Origin: Streptomyces smyrnaeus
GTDB lineage: Bacteria > Actinomycetota > Actinomycetes > Streptomycetales > Streptomycetaceae
Reading direction: 5' to 3'
Assembly (NCBI RefSeq): GCF_017676345.1
Contig: NZ_JAFFZM010000011.1
Coordinates: 124,001 to 188,000, forward strand
DNA: 64,000 bases
Shown: positions 18,001-26,873 of the stretch, piece after piece
Position numbering within the stretch: position 1 is the stretch's first letter
How the letters are laid out: each line of letters opens with the position of its first letter
Translations under genes and position numbers: made by a program
The notes under the pieces: generated by a model
Told to the model about the DNA's origin: nothing
The model's database searches: none
What the model saw: only the letters and a program-made list of their open reading frames with translations

Positions 18001-21000
18001 AGTGCGGTGAGGGCGGTGGGGGTGTGGGCGGACAGGCACAGGGTGTGTGCCGGACGAGGAGTGGTCACCGGCTGTTCCTCCGGTACGGCTGCGGGCGGTG
18101 CCTCGACGATCAGATGGACGTTGGTGCCGCCGAAGCCGAAGGAGCTGACACCGGCCCGTGCCGTGGTGCCGGCTGCCAGCGCGCGGCGTCCGGTCGGCAC
18201 GTGCAGACCGGAGCCGTCCCAGTCCAGGTGCCGGTTCGGCTTCTCCAGGTGGAGCAGGGGCGGCACCTCCCGGTGGCCGACCACCAGTGCCGCCTTGATG
18301 AGCCCGGCGACTCCCGCAGCCGCCTCCAGGTGCCCGATGTTGGTCTTGACCGATCCGATGAGGCAGGGCTCCTCGGCGGGACGCTCCTGGCCGTACACCT
18401 GCGCGAGGGCCTCCCACTCGACGGGGTCCCCCAGCGCGGTTCCGGTGCCGTGCGCCTCGACATAGTCGATCTGCCCGGGCTCGACCCCGGCCTGGGCGAG
18501 CGCTCTGGTGATGACGGAGCGCTGGGCCGAACCGCGCGGCGCGGTCAGGCCGTTGCCGCGCCCGCCGTGCGCGAGTGCCGAGCCGGTGATCGTGGCGTAG
18601 ACCCGGTCGCCGTCGGCCAGCGCGGCCGAGAGCGGCTTGAGGCAGACCAGACCGACGCCCTCGCCGCGCACATAGCCGTCGGCAGCATCGTCGAACGTGC
18701 GGCAGCGGCCGCCTGGAGAGAGCATCTCCCCGTCGGCCAGCGCCGCCGACAGGCCGGGGGTGAGCAGCAGGTTGACTCCCCCGGCCAGTGCGAGACGGCT
18801 CTCGCCGCCGCGCAGACTCGTGCAGGCCAGGTGGATCCCGGCGAGCGACGAGGAACAGGCCGTGTCCACCACGAGGCTGGGCCCGTGCAGGTCGAAGAAG
18901 TAGGAGAGCCGGTTGGCCGCGACGGACGGTGCGTTGCCGGTCGCCGCGTAGACGTCCGCGCTGCCCGGGTGCGCGAGCTGGAGCTGCCCGTAGTCCTGGC
19001 TGCTCATCCCCACGACGACGGCGGTGTCGCTGCCGGCCAGCCCGGCGGGCGCGATCCCCGCGTCCTCGAAGGTCTGCCAGGCGGTCTCCAGCAGCAGCCG
19101 CTGCTGCGGGTCCATCCGGAGCGCCTCGCGGGCGGAGATCCCGAAGAAGCGGGCGTCGAACTCGTCCACCCGGTCCAGGAAGCCGCCCTGCTCCGGGGTC
19201 CGCGCCTGGTACGGGTCCCACCGCTCGCGGGGCACCTCGCCCACCGCGTCCCGGCCGTCGAGGAGGAGCCGCCAGTAGCTTTCGACGTCCGGGGCGCCGG
19301 GGAAGCGGCAGCCTATCCCGATGATCGCGATCGGCTCGTCGGCGGCGGGGGGCGCGGCGGTCGGGCCCGCGGTGCGGGCGGCGGCGTCGGCCGTGGCGCC
19401 GGCCGCGGTCGCCGCTCGGCCCCGCGCGCCGAAGCGGGTGGCGACCTGGCGGATGGTCGGGTGGTCGAAGACGGCCCCGGTGGGCAGCCTGCGCCCGAGC
19501 CGGTCGCCGAGCTCGCCCACGACGGCCACGGCCTGCTTCGAGTCCAGCCCGAGGGAGGCGAAGGTCCGGGTGGGGTCGACGACCGCGGCGGGCAGTCCGA
19601 GCCGGCGGGCGACCCGCTCGGTCAGCCAGGCTTCCAGCTCGGCGCTGCTCGGCTCCGCCCCGGCGGGACTCGCGGTGGGGCTCGCGGTGGGGCTCGCGGT
19701 GGGGCTCGCGGTGGACGGCCCGGTGGCCGCTCCCGGCGCCGCGCTGTCGTGTCCGGCGGCGGCCAGTTCGCCGTCCAGCAGCTCGACGAGCGTGTCGGCG
19801 TCCGGGCGGACCAGCAGGTCACCGATCGCTATCCGGACGCCGAGCCGTTGCTCGACGGCGGCCACCAGCTCCAGCAGCCGGGGGTAGTCGAGGCCGAGTG
19901 CGGCGAAGCCGCACTGTCCGGGCTCCTCCGCCAGGGCGGGGCCGCACGCCTGCGTCAGCGCCTCGGTGACGACGGCGGTCACCTGGGCGCGGCGTTCCTC
20001 GGCGGACGGAGCGGAACGGGGTGCGGCGGGGATCGGCCCGCCGGGTGCCGTGGTCTCCACCTCGCGGGCGACGCTGGCGGCCACCACCGTCATGTTCAGG
20101 TCGAGGAAGTCGCGCCGGGTGCCCTGACGCTGGATCTTGCCGCTGGTGGTCTTGGACACGGAGGAGTGCCGCACCAGCGCGAGGGTGTGCGGGGAGACCT
20201 GGTGCTCCTCGGCGAGCGCGGTACGCAACCGCGCCAGCACCGCCGCGGGTTCGTCCGTGCCCCGGCCGATCTCGTAGACGAGCGCGAGCTGTTCCCCCTC
20301 GGGTGTGGGCACGCCGAAGGCGGCCCCGTTGTCCGGGCGTACGGCCTCGGTGGCCTTCTCGGCGGTCAGTTCGATGTCGTGCGGGTAGAAGTTGCGGCCC
20401 TGGACGATGACGACGTCCTTGGTGCGCCCGACGAGGAAGAGCTGACCGTCCCGCCGGTATCCCAGATCGCCGGTGCGCAGCCAGCCGGTGCCGGGTTCGC
20501 CGTCGAGATGGACGTCGAACGTCTCGGCCGTCAGATCGGGGCGGTTCCAGTAGCCGAGGGCCACGTTCGGCCCCGACAGCCAGACTTCTCCGATGTGCTC
20601 CTCGCCGGTGCGCTGCCGGGTCGCCGGGTCGACGACCGCCACCTGGGTGTCGGGGACCGCGGGACCGCAGCCGACGACGCGGGTGACGCGGGCGGTCCCG
20701 GGGCCCGCGTCGCGGACCGCTCCGGCCGCCAGCGCCTCGGCGTCGACGGTGTGCACGGTCGGTTGCTCGTGGGGGCCGATCCCGGTGGCCATGAGGGTGG
20801 CCTCGGCAAGTCCGTAGCAGGGCAGCAGGGCCCGGCGCTCGAAGCCGGCCGGCGCGAAGTAGTCGGCGAAGCGCTCCAGGGTGTCGGCGCGCACCGGCTC
20901 GGCACCGTTGAGCGCCAGCCGCCAGTGGCTCAGGTCCAGGGCGTCGCGCTCCTGGGGGGTGACGCGCCGAAGGCACTGCTCGAAGCCGAAGTTGGGGGCG

Positions 21001-21824
21001 ACGCTCGTCGAGGCGCGGGTGCTGGAGAGGGTCTCCAGCCACAGCAGCGGCCGCTGCACAAAGGTCATCGGCGCCATGAGGTGGGAGGTGAATCCCCCGT
21101 AGAGCGGGGTGAGCAGCCCTCCGATGAGGCCCATGTCGTGGTAGGGCGGCAGCCAGGAGACCATCCCCGACCCGGCGTCGAGTTCGAGTCGCAGATGGGA
21201 GGAGCGCAGGTTGCTCACGAGATTGCCGTTGCTGACCATGACGCCCTTCGGCGCCGAGGTCGATCCGGAGGTGTACTGGAGGAAGGCGAGCGAGTCGCCC
21301 GTCGTGCCGGGGTCCTCCCACTCCGCTGCCTCGGCCCCGCCCAGTTCGTCCTCGGTCAGCCAGCACAGCCGGTCGAGCCCGAGGCTCGCCAGCTCGGCGC
21401 GCTCGCCGTGCGCGGCCTTCCGGATGCTGCGGGTGGTGAGGGCGTGGGTGGCACCCGAGTCACGGGCGATGGCGGCCAGGCGCTGCATCGTCTGCCCGAA
21501 CTTGGCGTTCTGCGGCGGGTAGGCGGGGACGGCGACGGCTCCGGCGTACAGGCACCCGAAGAACGCGGCGATGTAGTCGAGCCCCGGAGGGTGGAGCAGC
21601 AGCACCGGCCGTCCGCTCAGTTGCGCGCGCTGGAGGTGGACGGCGACCGCGCGGGCGCGCCGGTCCAGTTCGGCGTGGTCCCACGAGGTGCTGGTGCCGG
21701 TGGTGTCGGAGAGGAAGCGGTAGGCGACCGCGTGCGGCGCCAGCTCGAAGCGCCGCCGCAGCAGCCCGGCGACGGTCGCCGGTTCCGCTCCTTGCCAATG
21801 CGTCTCGATCGGGCCTGGAGTCAC
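15027..21824 (-). CDS. redL: RedL, FAAL-ACP-KS-AT-ACP-oxoamine synthase megasynthase
   Basis: 2265 aa. Domains, with rough residues: fatty acyl-AMP ligase 1-575 (YTSGSTSAPKG near 185); an ACP-like segment near 615-690 whose site reads GLDYPRLL; an intact ACP near 725-795 (GLDSKQ, Ser about 759); KS 830-1240 (DTACSSS, HGTGT, KTNIGH all present); AT 1350-1640 (GHSVG, and HAFH, a malonyl-CoA signature); ACP near 1755-1825 (GLDSL); alpha-oxoamine synthase 1875-2264 with PLP Lys in LSKAIGS. RedL activates dodecanoate, extends it with malonyl-CoA and condenses the ketoester with glycine to give the pyrrole precursor. Compared with the published A-ACP-KS-AT-ACP-OAS scheme, the Tyr-containing ACP-like segment is extra. 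Confidence 0.96.
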   Translation of the reverse strand: MTPGPIETHWQGAEPATVAGLLRRRFELAPHAVAYRFLSDTTGTSTSWDHAELDRRARAVAVHLQRAQLSGRPVLLLHPPGLDYIAAFFGCLYAGAVAVPAYPPQNAKFGQTMQRLAAIARDSGATHALTTRSIRKAAHGERAELASLGLDRLCWLTEDELGGAEAAEWEDPGTTGDSLAFLQYTSGSTSAPKGVMVSNGNLVSNLRSSHLRLELDAGSGMVSWLPPYHDMGLIGGLLTPLYGGFTSHLMAPMTFVQRPLLWLETLSSTRASTSVAPNFGFEQCLRRVTPQERDALDLSHWRLALNGAEPVRADTLERFADYFAPAGFERRALLPCYGLAEATLMATGIGPHEQPTVHTVDAEALAAGAVRDAGPGTARVTRVVGCGPAVPDTQVAVVDPATRQRTGEEHIGEVWLSGPNVALGYWNRPDLTAETFDVHLDGEPGTGWLRTGDLGYRRDGQLFLVGRTKDVVIVQGRNFYPHDIELTAEKATEAVRPDNGAAFGVPTPEGEQLALVYEIGRGTDEPAAVLARLRTALAEEHQVSPHTLALVRHSSVSKTTSGKIQRQGTRRDFLDLNMTVVAASVAREVETTAPGGPIPAAPRSAPSAEERRAQVTAVVTEALTQACGPALAEEPGQCGFAALGLDYPRLLELVAAVEQRLGVRIAIGDLLVRPDADTLVELLDGELAAAGHDSAAPGAATGPSTASPTASPTASPTASPAGAEPSSAELEAWLTERVARRLGLPAAVVDPTRTFASLGLDSKQAVAVVGELGDRLGRRLPTGAVFDHPTIRQVATRFGARGRAATAAGATADAAARTAGPTAAPPAADEPIAIIGIGCRFPGAPDVESYWRLLLDGRDAVGEVPRERWDPYQARTPEQGGFLDRVDEFDARFFGISAREALRMDPQQRLLLETAWQTFEDAGIAPAGLAGSDTAVVVGMSSQDYGQLQLAHPGSADVYAATGNAPSVAANRLSYFFDLHGPSLVVDTACSSSLAGIHLACTSLRGGESRLALAGGVNLLLTPGLSAALADGEMLSPGGRCRTFDDAADGYVRGEGVGLVCLKPLSAALADGDRVYATITGSALAHGGRGNGLTAPRGSAQRSVITRALAQAGVEPGQIDYVEAHGTGTALGDPVEWEALAQVYGQERPAEEPCLIGSVKTNIGHLEAAAGVAGLIKAALVVGHREVPPLLHLEKPNRHLDWDGSGLHVPTGRRALAAGTTARAGVSSFGFGGTNVHLIVEAPPAAVPEEQPVTTPRPAHTLCLSAHTPTALTALAHRYRTHLAAHQDVSPAALCHAANTGRTQLPHRAALTFTTTEELDAALAALAREERSMAVTRGSTVEGPAPTTAFLFSGQGTQYAGMGRELYAAHSAFADTLDRAEEVARPLLGTSLLDLLFDEDGDERLRSTRYCQPAMVAFSAALAELWTALGVRPAAVLGHSVGAIPAACAAGVLSLEDALLLAAERGRHMDEQPGEGRMIACVGEADTVREISADFPSVAVAAVNTDRHLVLSGPAADIHEVREALEARRIEVRPLAVSHAFHSGLMDAAAAPLRKSLDDIDFGQPGIPWISDTTGERVERVDADYWVRHMLGTVRFADGFATLRRLGCDAFVEIGPHPTLLSAGRAMTQEREGPHGRPLWLPSVRRGAGEWATLLSSLGRLHCAGGDVDWHALDRDAPPRRVPVPHTVFERESYWFTPPAAPSASGAGNPSTGSHGTVDGLPGGGAPPLPSAAPLPATSDSPHPLTTRPGTDAPAAVGEIVLESVARVCGFPAEQIPAYARLGTDLGLDSLMRTDLQRRISACFPLEAERLRHDLPDDPTVRDVTDLLTGAGAGRQAGAQLPVAHQAAVAPPPSATPQSPPGLPTAAPAPVVKPEYTIEEWPEYAELQDRLRQTVAHGDNPYGRTHEGFNSGVVTVNGRKAVNFAAFNYLALSHHPRVREAAKEAIDTYGTSSSATPLLFGETPLHHELDAEVASFLGTEAAIVFAGGHATNVATVGHLFGPEDLIVHDEWSHDSTVRGCILSGAQRRPFPHNDWQALDRILAAGRSRYRRALVVIEGAYSQDGDIPELPRFIEVKQRHGAMLMIDEAHSLGVLGRTGRGIGEHFPVARADVDLWMGTLSKAIGSLGGFIAARHPIIEYLKFTAPLHIFSTGISPANTAAALEAFRVIRDEPERVGRLQQLAEFFRTRARERGLDIGVSRASAVIPVIVGDWNKTMALSNSLLEQGVNVMPIGYPAVARDACRLRFFINADHSEADLEQSLDLLV
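19669..19715. repeat. 12-bp tandem repeat in redL linker
   Basis: CTCGCGGTGGGG occurs three times in register from 19669, plus an 11-base fourth copy. It encodes a T-A-S-P linker (residues about 703-718) between the ACP-like segment and the functional ACP of RedL. The copies are identical at the DNA level, which suggests recent slippage. Confidence 0.85.
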
Positions 21825-21842
21825 AGTCGTTCGTCTCCGTCA

Positions 21843-23438
21843 CTATCGAGCCGCGCCGGTGGGCGCCGCGGTGGACTGGGCCGGGCCGTGCGCCAGTCGG
21901 CGGTAGTCGGCCTTGCCGTTGGCGTTGCGCGGCAGCTGGTCGAGACAGGTCGCGGTGTGCGGCAGCATGTAGGTCGGCAGGCGCCGTGCGCAGTGCTGCT
22001 TGATCCGCACCAGGCTCGGCCTGGGGGCTCCTGGGTGCAGCGTGTAGTAGAGAGCCAGTCGCGCCTGCTGCCCCTCCCCGGTGAGGAGCACCGCCGCGTC
22101 GGCGATGTCCGGGTGCTGCTGCACGGCCGCCTCGATCTCGCCGAGCTCGATCCGGTAGCCGGAGAGCTTGACCATGCGGTCCTCGCGGCCCCGGTAGACG
22201 AGCCGGCCGTCGCTCTCGTAGCTGACGAGGTCACCGGTGGGGTGCTTGCCCGCGCAGTGGTGCGCCGTGGCGGGGTCCGCAGTGCGGCGCCAGTAGCCGG
22301 GGGTCACACAGTCGCCCTCGACGATCAGATGGCCGATCACATCCGGCTCCGTCACCGGGGCTCCGTTGTCGTCGACGACGTTCAGCCGGGCGCCGGTGAT
22401 CGGCCCGCCGATGGGGACCGGCGTCTCGCGCCGCAGGTCCTGCGGGCGCACCCGGTGGAAGGTGCACACGTTGGTCTCCGTCGGCCCGTAGAGGTTGTAG
22501 AGCGCGGTGTCCTCGGGCAGCAGCTCGACCAGGTCCCGCAGCCGGGGTACGGGGAAGACCTCGCCCGCGAACAGCACATAGCGCAGCGAGCGGGCGCCCT
22601 CCCGGGTGAGCGCTCCGGAGGCGGTAAGCAGGCTCAGGATCGAAGGCACGGAGTACCACACGGTGACGCCGTGCTCGCGGATTCCCGCCGCCAACGCCGA
22701 GACGTCCCGTGCCGCCGCATCTCCGACGACCCACAGGGCGGCCCCGGAGGTCAGCGCGGTGAACAGGTCGAAGGTGCTCAGATCGAAGTTGAACGAGGCG
22801 TGGTTGGCGAACACGTCGTCGGGTCCCACCTCCAGCTCCTGGCGGGCCCAGCCGACGAAGTTGGCGAGGTTGCGGTGCGAGATCCGCACGCCCTTGGGGG
22901 AGCCCGTGGAGCCGGAGGTGTAGAGGATGGCCGCCAGGTCGGTCGCTCGCAGCGAGGGCAGCAGCGTGATCCGGCCGGGCGCGACCCCCGCGAAGTCCGT
23001 CCAGGAGCGGACGGGCAGCCCGCAGGCCGTGGCGGGCGGGTCGTCGCCGTCGACGACGATCATCGTGAGGGAAGGGGGCAGTGGGCCGTCGTCCAGCGCG
23101 GCCAGATGACGCGGGTCGGTGAACAGGACGGTCGGTTCGGCGTCGGCCAGGATGGTCAGCACCCGCTGCTTCGGCTGACCGCCGTCGAGCGGCACATAGG
23201 CGCAGCCGACCTCCAGCGCGGCGAAGATCGCCTCCGCGTAACGGGGCTGCTTGTCCATCCAGATGGCGATGCGGTCGCCCGGCCGGACGGCGAGGTCGAG
23301 CAGCCGGACGGAGAGCGCGTCGACGCGGGCGGTGAACTCGCCGTACGTCACCGTCTCCGCCCCCACGAACGCCGGGCGTTCGGCGTGGTCCGGGGGGAGG
23401 TCGCGGGGCAGCCGGATCACGGCGGGGTGTGCGTGCAT
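21843..23438 (-). CDS. redM: RedM, L-proline adenylating enzyme
   Basis: 531 aa stand-alone adenylation domain. Core motifs visible are LYTSGSTGSPKGV (A3), NLYGPTETNV (A5), TGDLV (A7), a YRGREDRMVKLSGYRIELGE stretch (A8) and the catalytic Lys in RNANGKADYR (A10). RedM (PigI in Serratia) activates proline and loads it on the PCP RedO. Start ATG 23438 has AGGAGG 8 bases upstream; a GTG at 23462 overlaps the redN stop but has no such site. It is followed after 18 bases by redL. A short Ala/Pro tail follows the last motif. Confidence 0.94.
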   Translation of the reverse strand: MHAHPAVIRLPRDLPPDHAERPAFVGAETVTYGEFTARVDALSVRLLDLAVRPGDRIAIWMDKQPRYAEAIFAALEVGCAYVPLDGGQPKQRVLTILADAEPTVLFTDPRHLAALDDGPLPPSLTMIVVDGDDPPATACGLPVRSWTDFAGVAPGRITLLPSLRATDLAAILYTSGSTGSPKGVRISHRNLANFVGWARQELEVGPDDVFANHASFNFDLSTFDLFTALTSGAALWVVGDAAARDVSALAAGIREHGVTVWYSVPSILSLLTASGALTREGARSLRYVLFAGEVFPVPRLRDLVELLPEDTALYNLYGPTETNVCTFHRVRPQDLRRETPVPIGGPITGARLNVVDDNGAPVTEPDVIGHLIVEGDCVTPGYWRRTADPATAHHCAGKHPTGDLVSYESDGRLVYRGREDRMVKLSGYRIELGEIEAAVQQHPDIADAAVLLTGEGQQARLALYYTLHPGAPRPSLVRIKQHCARRLPTYMLPHTATCLDQLPRNANGKADYRRLAHGPAQSTAAPTGAAR

Positions 23439-23458
23439 CGTCCTTGCCTCCTGTGCGC

Positions 23459-25357
23459 TCACCGGCCGGCCCGCCGCACGCCGGTCTCACGTGCCGCGTC
23501 GAGGAAGATCTCGGCGGCGAGTTCGAGGTCTTCCGGGGTGTGCTCGCAGGTCACGCTCACCCGCAGCCGGGCGTCCCCGAGCGGCACACCGGGGAAGACG
23601 ACGGTCTGGCAGTACAGCCCGCGGGCCCGCACGGCGCGGCCCATCTCCATCGCCTGCCGCTCGTCGCCGATGCGGATGGGCAGGATGGCGCTCTCGGAGT
23701 TCTCCAGATCGAAGCCGGCCTCCAGCAGGCGTGCGCGGAGGGCGCCGATGTTCGTCCACAGGCGCTTGACCCGTTCGGGCTCCGCCTCCATGACGTCGAT
23801 GGCGGCGATGAGACCGGCGGCGACCCCGGCGGGGATGTTGGCGGCGAAGACGTAGGAGTTGGAGTAGTAGCGCAGGTACTCGACGACCTCCTCGTCACCG
23901 ACGACGAACCCGCCCATGCCGGCCAGTGCCTTGCTCATGGTGCCGAGTTCGAGATCGACCTCGCCCTTGAGGTTGAAGTGCTCGGTCGTGCCGGAACCGC
24001 GGGCGCCCAGCACGCCGGTCGCATGCGCGTCGTCGATCATCACGCGGGCGCCGTACGCCTTGGCCAGCCGGACGATGCCGGGCAGGTCGCAGATGTCGCC
24101 GTGCATGCTGAACACACCGTCGGCGACGATGAGGGTGCCCCCGGGCGAGTCGGCTCCGCGCCGCAGCACGCGTTCGAGATCCGCCATGTCGTTGTGCTGG
24201 TAGATCCTGCGGCTGCCGCCGGAGAGCTTGGCCCCGTCCACGATGCTCATATGGTTGAGCTTGTCGACCACGAGCGTGTCGTAGCTTTTGACCAGGGCCG
24301 AGATCGAGCCGAGGTTGGCGGCGTAGCCGCCCGGGTAGACGATGCAGGCGGGCCGCTGTTTGAAGGCGGCCAGGCGGCGCTCCAGCTCCTTGTGGAGCAT
24401 GTTGGTCCCGCCGATGAAGCGGGATCCGGTGTGGGTGGCGCCGTAGCTGCGGGTCGCGTCGCACACGGCCTCGATCACCTTGGGGTGGTTGGCGAGGCCG
24501 AGGTAGTTGTTCGAGGCGAACATCAGGAACTCGCGCTTGCGCCCCGCCAGTTCGTCGAAGATGACCGCACGGTTCTCGCAGCGGGAGTGCAGCGGCATGC
24601 CGTACCAGTAGAGCCGGTCCTCCTCCCGCCCGCGCCGGTAGGCGCCGAAGCTGCGGGCCTTGGCGAACAGGTCGGGGTCGCGCTGCTCCACGAAGTCCTT
24701 CATCGAGCGGCTGTCCCAGCCGTCCTCGGTGCTGGACGGTGGTGCCTGGCGCTCCTCGCCCGTCTGCGGGCCCGGTCGGTCCTTCTGGCGCGCCGTTTCC
24801 GGCTCAGGTGCGGACGCGGCGGTGGCGGGCTCGCTGTGCGACCACGCCGCGCTCAGCAGGTCCGCCAGTTCCCGCAAGGTGGTGGCCTCGCCGGTGCCGG
24901 GCGCCGTCTCCGGCGCTCCGAACGTCTGCGCGACCTCCGCCACGACGGAGGTCAGGATCACGGAGTCGATGCCCAGGTCCCGTTCCAGATGGGAGTCGAG
25001 CCCGAGTTGGTCGCGCCGGTACTGCGTCTGGCGCAGCGCGGCGGAGACGAGGGCCGACAGGACGGTGTCCGGCCCGTCCGCCCAGGCCGCCCCGTCCTCG
25101 CGGCCCAGTTCGGCGGCGACGGCGTCGACGAGTTCCCGCAGGGTGGCCACCTGGCCGTTCAGCCTGCCGATACCGAAGCGCTCCTGGAGCGAGGCGAGGA
25201 TCGACTCCAGAATGACCGAATCGATGCCCAGGTCCGCCTCGAAGTGGCTGTCGGGCAGCAGATGGGACTCGTCGTACAGAGTGCGCTCCGCGACGATTTC
25301 CACCACTTGTTTGTGCAGGAGCGCGAGGTCGGGGTGTTTTTCACCGGTCTCCGTCAT
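23459..25357 (-). CDS. redN: RedN, tandem-ACP alpha-oxoamine synthase
   Basis: 632 aa. Two N-terminal acyl carrier domains carry the phosphopantetheine site DLGIDSVIL twice (Ser about 47 and 132). After a Pro/Glu/Thr-rich linker (about 175-225) comes a PLP-dependent alpha-oxoamine synthase, with Lys in GTMSKALAGMGGF near residue 475. By homology with PigH, it takes the pyrrolyl-malonyl chain and condenses it decarboxylatively with serine to form 4-hydroxy-2,2'-bipyrrole-5-methanol. The ATG overlaps the redO stop (ATGA). All catalytic sites appear intact. Confidence 0.94.
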   Translation of the reverse strand: MTETGEKHPDLALLHKQVVEIVAERTLYDESHLLPDSHFEADLGIDSVILESILASLQERFGIGRLNGQVATLRELVDAVAAELGREDGAAWADGPDTVLSALVSAALRQTQYRRDQLGLDSHLERDLGIDSVILTSVVAEVAQTFGAPETAPGTGEATTLRELADLLSAAWSHSEPATAASAPEPETARQKDRPGPQTGEERQAPPSSTEDGWDSRSMKDFVEQRDPDLFAKARSFGAYRRGREEDRLYWYGMPLHSRCENRAVIFDELAGRKREFLMFASNNYLGLANHPKVIEAVCDATRSYGATHTGSRFIGGTNMLHKELERRLAAFKQRPACIVYPGGYAANLGSISALVKSYDTLVVDKLNHMSIVDGAKLSGGSRRIYQHNDMADLERVLRRGADSPGGTLIVADGVFSMHGDICDLPGIVRLAKAYGARVMIDDAHATGVLGARGSGTTEHFNLKGEVDLELGTMSKALAGMGGFVVGDEEVVEYLRYYSNSYVFAANIPAGVAAGLIAAIDVMEAEPERVKRLWTNIGALRARLLEAGFDLENSESAILPIRIGDERQAMEMGRAVRARGLYCQTVVFPGVPLGDARLRVSVTCEHTPEDLELAAEIFLDAARETGVRRAGR

Positions 25358-25617
25358 GCGGCATTTCCTCCCTCGTCCTGGCGCAACCGGACGACCAGTG
25401 CGGAGATTGTGCGTACGGAACGGAAGTTCTTCAGCGTCACCTCCTGCATGGGCACGGTCATGGAGAATTCGCGCTGCAGGAATCCGACGAGATCGAAGAT
25501 TCCCATCGAGTCGATGATGTTGAGTTCGGTGAGCGGGGTGTCCGGTTCCAGACTCTCGGCGTCGCCGTCCATCCAGACATCGACGATGTAGTCGCTGATG
25601 AGTTTCTGAGGTGTCAT
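25354..25617 (-). CDS. redO: RedO, prolyl/pyrrolyl peptidyl carrier protein
   Basis: 87 aa carrier protein with the phosphopantetheine Ser in LNIIDSMGIFDL (near residue 37). It corresponds to PigG: proline loaded by RedM is oxidised to pyrrole-2-carboxyl-S-PCP by RedW on this carrier. Start ATG 25617 follows a GAGGACGG segment. It is the second gene of the redP operon, 63 bases after redP, and is coupled to redN by an ATGA overlap. Confidence 0.93.
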   Translation of the reverse strand: MTPQKLISDYIVDVWMDGDAESLEPDTPLTELNIIDSMGIFDLVGFLQREFSMTVPMQEVTLKNFRSVRTISALVVRLRQDEGGNAA

Positions 25618-25680
25618 TGCCGTCCTCGGTTCGGTCGCCGTGGCGTGCCTGTCCGGCAGCGCCGCTCACGGTCCGTGCGG

Positions 25681-26682
25681 TCAGCTCCGTTCGACGGCGG
25701 GCCAGGTGAGCGTCGTCGCGCCCCACGTCAGGCCGCCGCCGAAGGCGGTCAGCAGCACACGGTCGCCGGGCGTCAGCGCACCCGCGGCATGGGCGTGGGC
25801 GAGTGCCAGCGGAATGGAGGCCGCGGCGGTGTTGCCGACCTCGGCGATGTTGCTGACGGCCCGCTCGCGCGGAAGCCCGATCTCGTCGGCCAGCCGCCGG
25901 GTGATCCGGTGATTCGCCTGGTGGGCGACGAGGTGGTCCACGTCCTCGACCCGCCAGCCGGTGCGGTCCAGCACCGTCTGCGCGCTCTGGCCCATCCGCT
26001 GGACCGCGAGCCAGAAGACCTTCTTGCCCTGCATGGTGAAGTAGTAGTCGTCGGGCGCCGGGCCCTGATCCGTGCCGTCGGGAGGGGGGCCGCCGGCCGG
26101 TACGGTGATCAGCTCCACCCCTTCGCCGTCGCTGCCGAGGTCGAACGGGCCCAGCGCGCCGGCCTCGTCCGGGTCCCCCGCGCGCAGCACCACGGCGCCG
26201 GCTCCGTCACCGAAGATCACCGAGGTGGAGCGGTCGGCGGGGTTGAGGATCCGGGAGAACGTCTCGGCGCCGATCACCAGTACGCGTTCGGCGCCGCCGG
26301 CCGCGATGAGGCCGGCGCCGGAGGCGAGCGCGTAGAGGAAGCCGGTGCACACGGCCGAGACGTCCCACGCCGCGGCGTGGCCCAGCCCCAGCTTGCTGGC
26401 CACGGTCGGAGCCGTCGCCGGGCACGGGCGGTCCGGGGTGGTGGTGGCCACGACGAGGGCGTCGACATGCGGATCGCCGGAGGATTTCAGCGCCCTGGAG
26501 CCGGCCCCGACGGCCAGATCCGAAGTGAGCACGCCCGCCTCGGCCATGTACCGCTGTCTGATCCCGGTCCGGGACCGCACCCATTCGTCCGAGCTGTCCA
26601 GCCGCGCGGCGAGCTCCTCGTTGGTGACCAGCCTGGGCGGCAGGCAGCCCCCGAGGCCGGCCAGTACGGCCGCGCGGGTCAT
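25681..26682 (-). CDS. redP: RedP, KAS III (FabH-like) initiating ketosynthase
   Basis: 333 aa. The FabH triad is visible: Cys in SAVCTGFLYAL, His in VAHQANHRI, Asn in EVGNTAAAS. RedP starts the dodecanoyl chain by joining acetyl-CoA with malonyl-RedQ. ATG 26682 (MTRAAVLAGLGGCLPP) matches the family N-terminus; the open frame to 26805 adds an atypical Ser/Pro-rich extension. The Shine-Dalgarno is weak. It is the first gene of the minus-strand red operon, with a triplet of putative RedD boxes at 26839-26867 about 160 bp upstream. Confidence 0.94.
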   Translation of the reverse strand: MTRAAVLAGLGGCLPPRLVTNEELAARLDSSDEWVRSRTGIRQRYMAEAGVLTSDLAVGAGSRALKSSGDPHVDALVVATTTPDRPCPATAPTVASKLGLGHAAAWDVSAVCTGFLYALASGAGLIAAGGAERVLVIGAETFSRILNPADRSTSVIFGDGAGAVVLRAGDPDEAGALGPFDLGSDGEGVELITVPAGGPPPDGTDQGPAPDDYYFTMQGKKVFWLAVQRMGQSAQTVLDRTGWRVEDVDHLVAHQANHRITRRLADEIGLPRERAVSNIAEVGNTAAASIPLALAHAHAAGALTPGDRVLLTAFGGGLTWGATTLTWPAVERS

Positions 26683-26838
26683 CGGGCGCTGTCCGCTGGA
26701 CGGCTTTCGATGTGGACCTCCCGGCGAGGCGCTTGACGTGGCCGAGACGTAAGACGACGACGGCAGAAAACCACCGCGTGCTCCTCCCCGTGGATGACAG
26801 CCCATGGGCTCCGGTCGCTCGCAACGTATGGGGCCCGG

Positions 26839-26867
26839 CTGACCGCACGCTGACCGATTGCTGACCC
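26839..26867 (-). promoter_or_regulatory. Putative RedD (SARP) boxes of the redP promoter
   Basis: On the minus strand the heptamers GGGTCAG, CGGTCAG and CGGTCAG start 11 bp apart (plus-strand positions 26861-26867, 26850-26856, 26839-26845). After the last comes CCGGGCCCCA and then TACGTT, a TAnnnT -10 element. Three heptamers with 4-bp spacers just upstream of -10 are the known layout of SARP operators. Assignment to RedD is inference. Confidence 0.75.
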
Positions 26868-26873
26868 CCGCGG

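Noticed and set aside
16767..23855. 2362-codon open frame antisense to redL and redM
   Set aside because: Arises from the GC-rich third positions of the megasynthase; composition (Gly/Arg/Val-rich, no domains) is that of a shadow frame, while the minus strand has clear PKS motifs.
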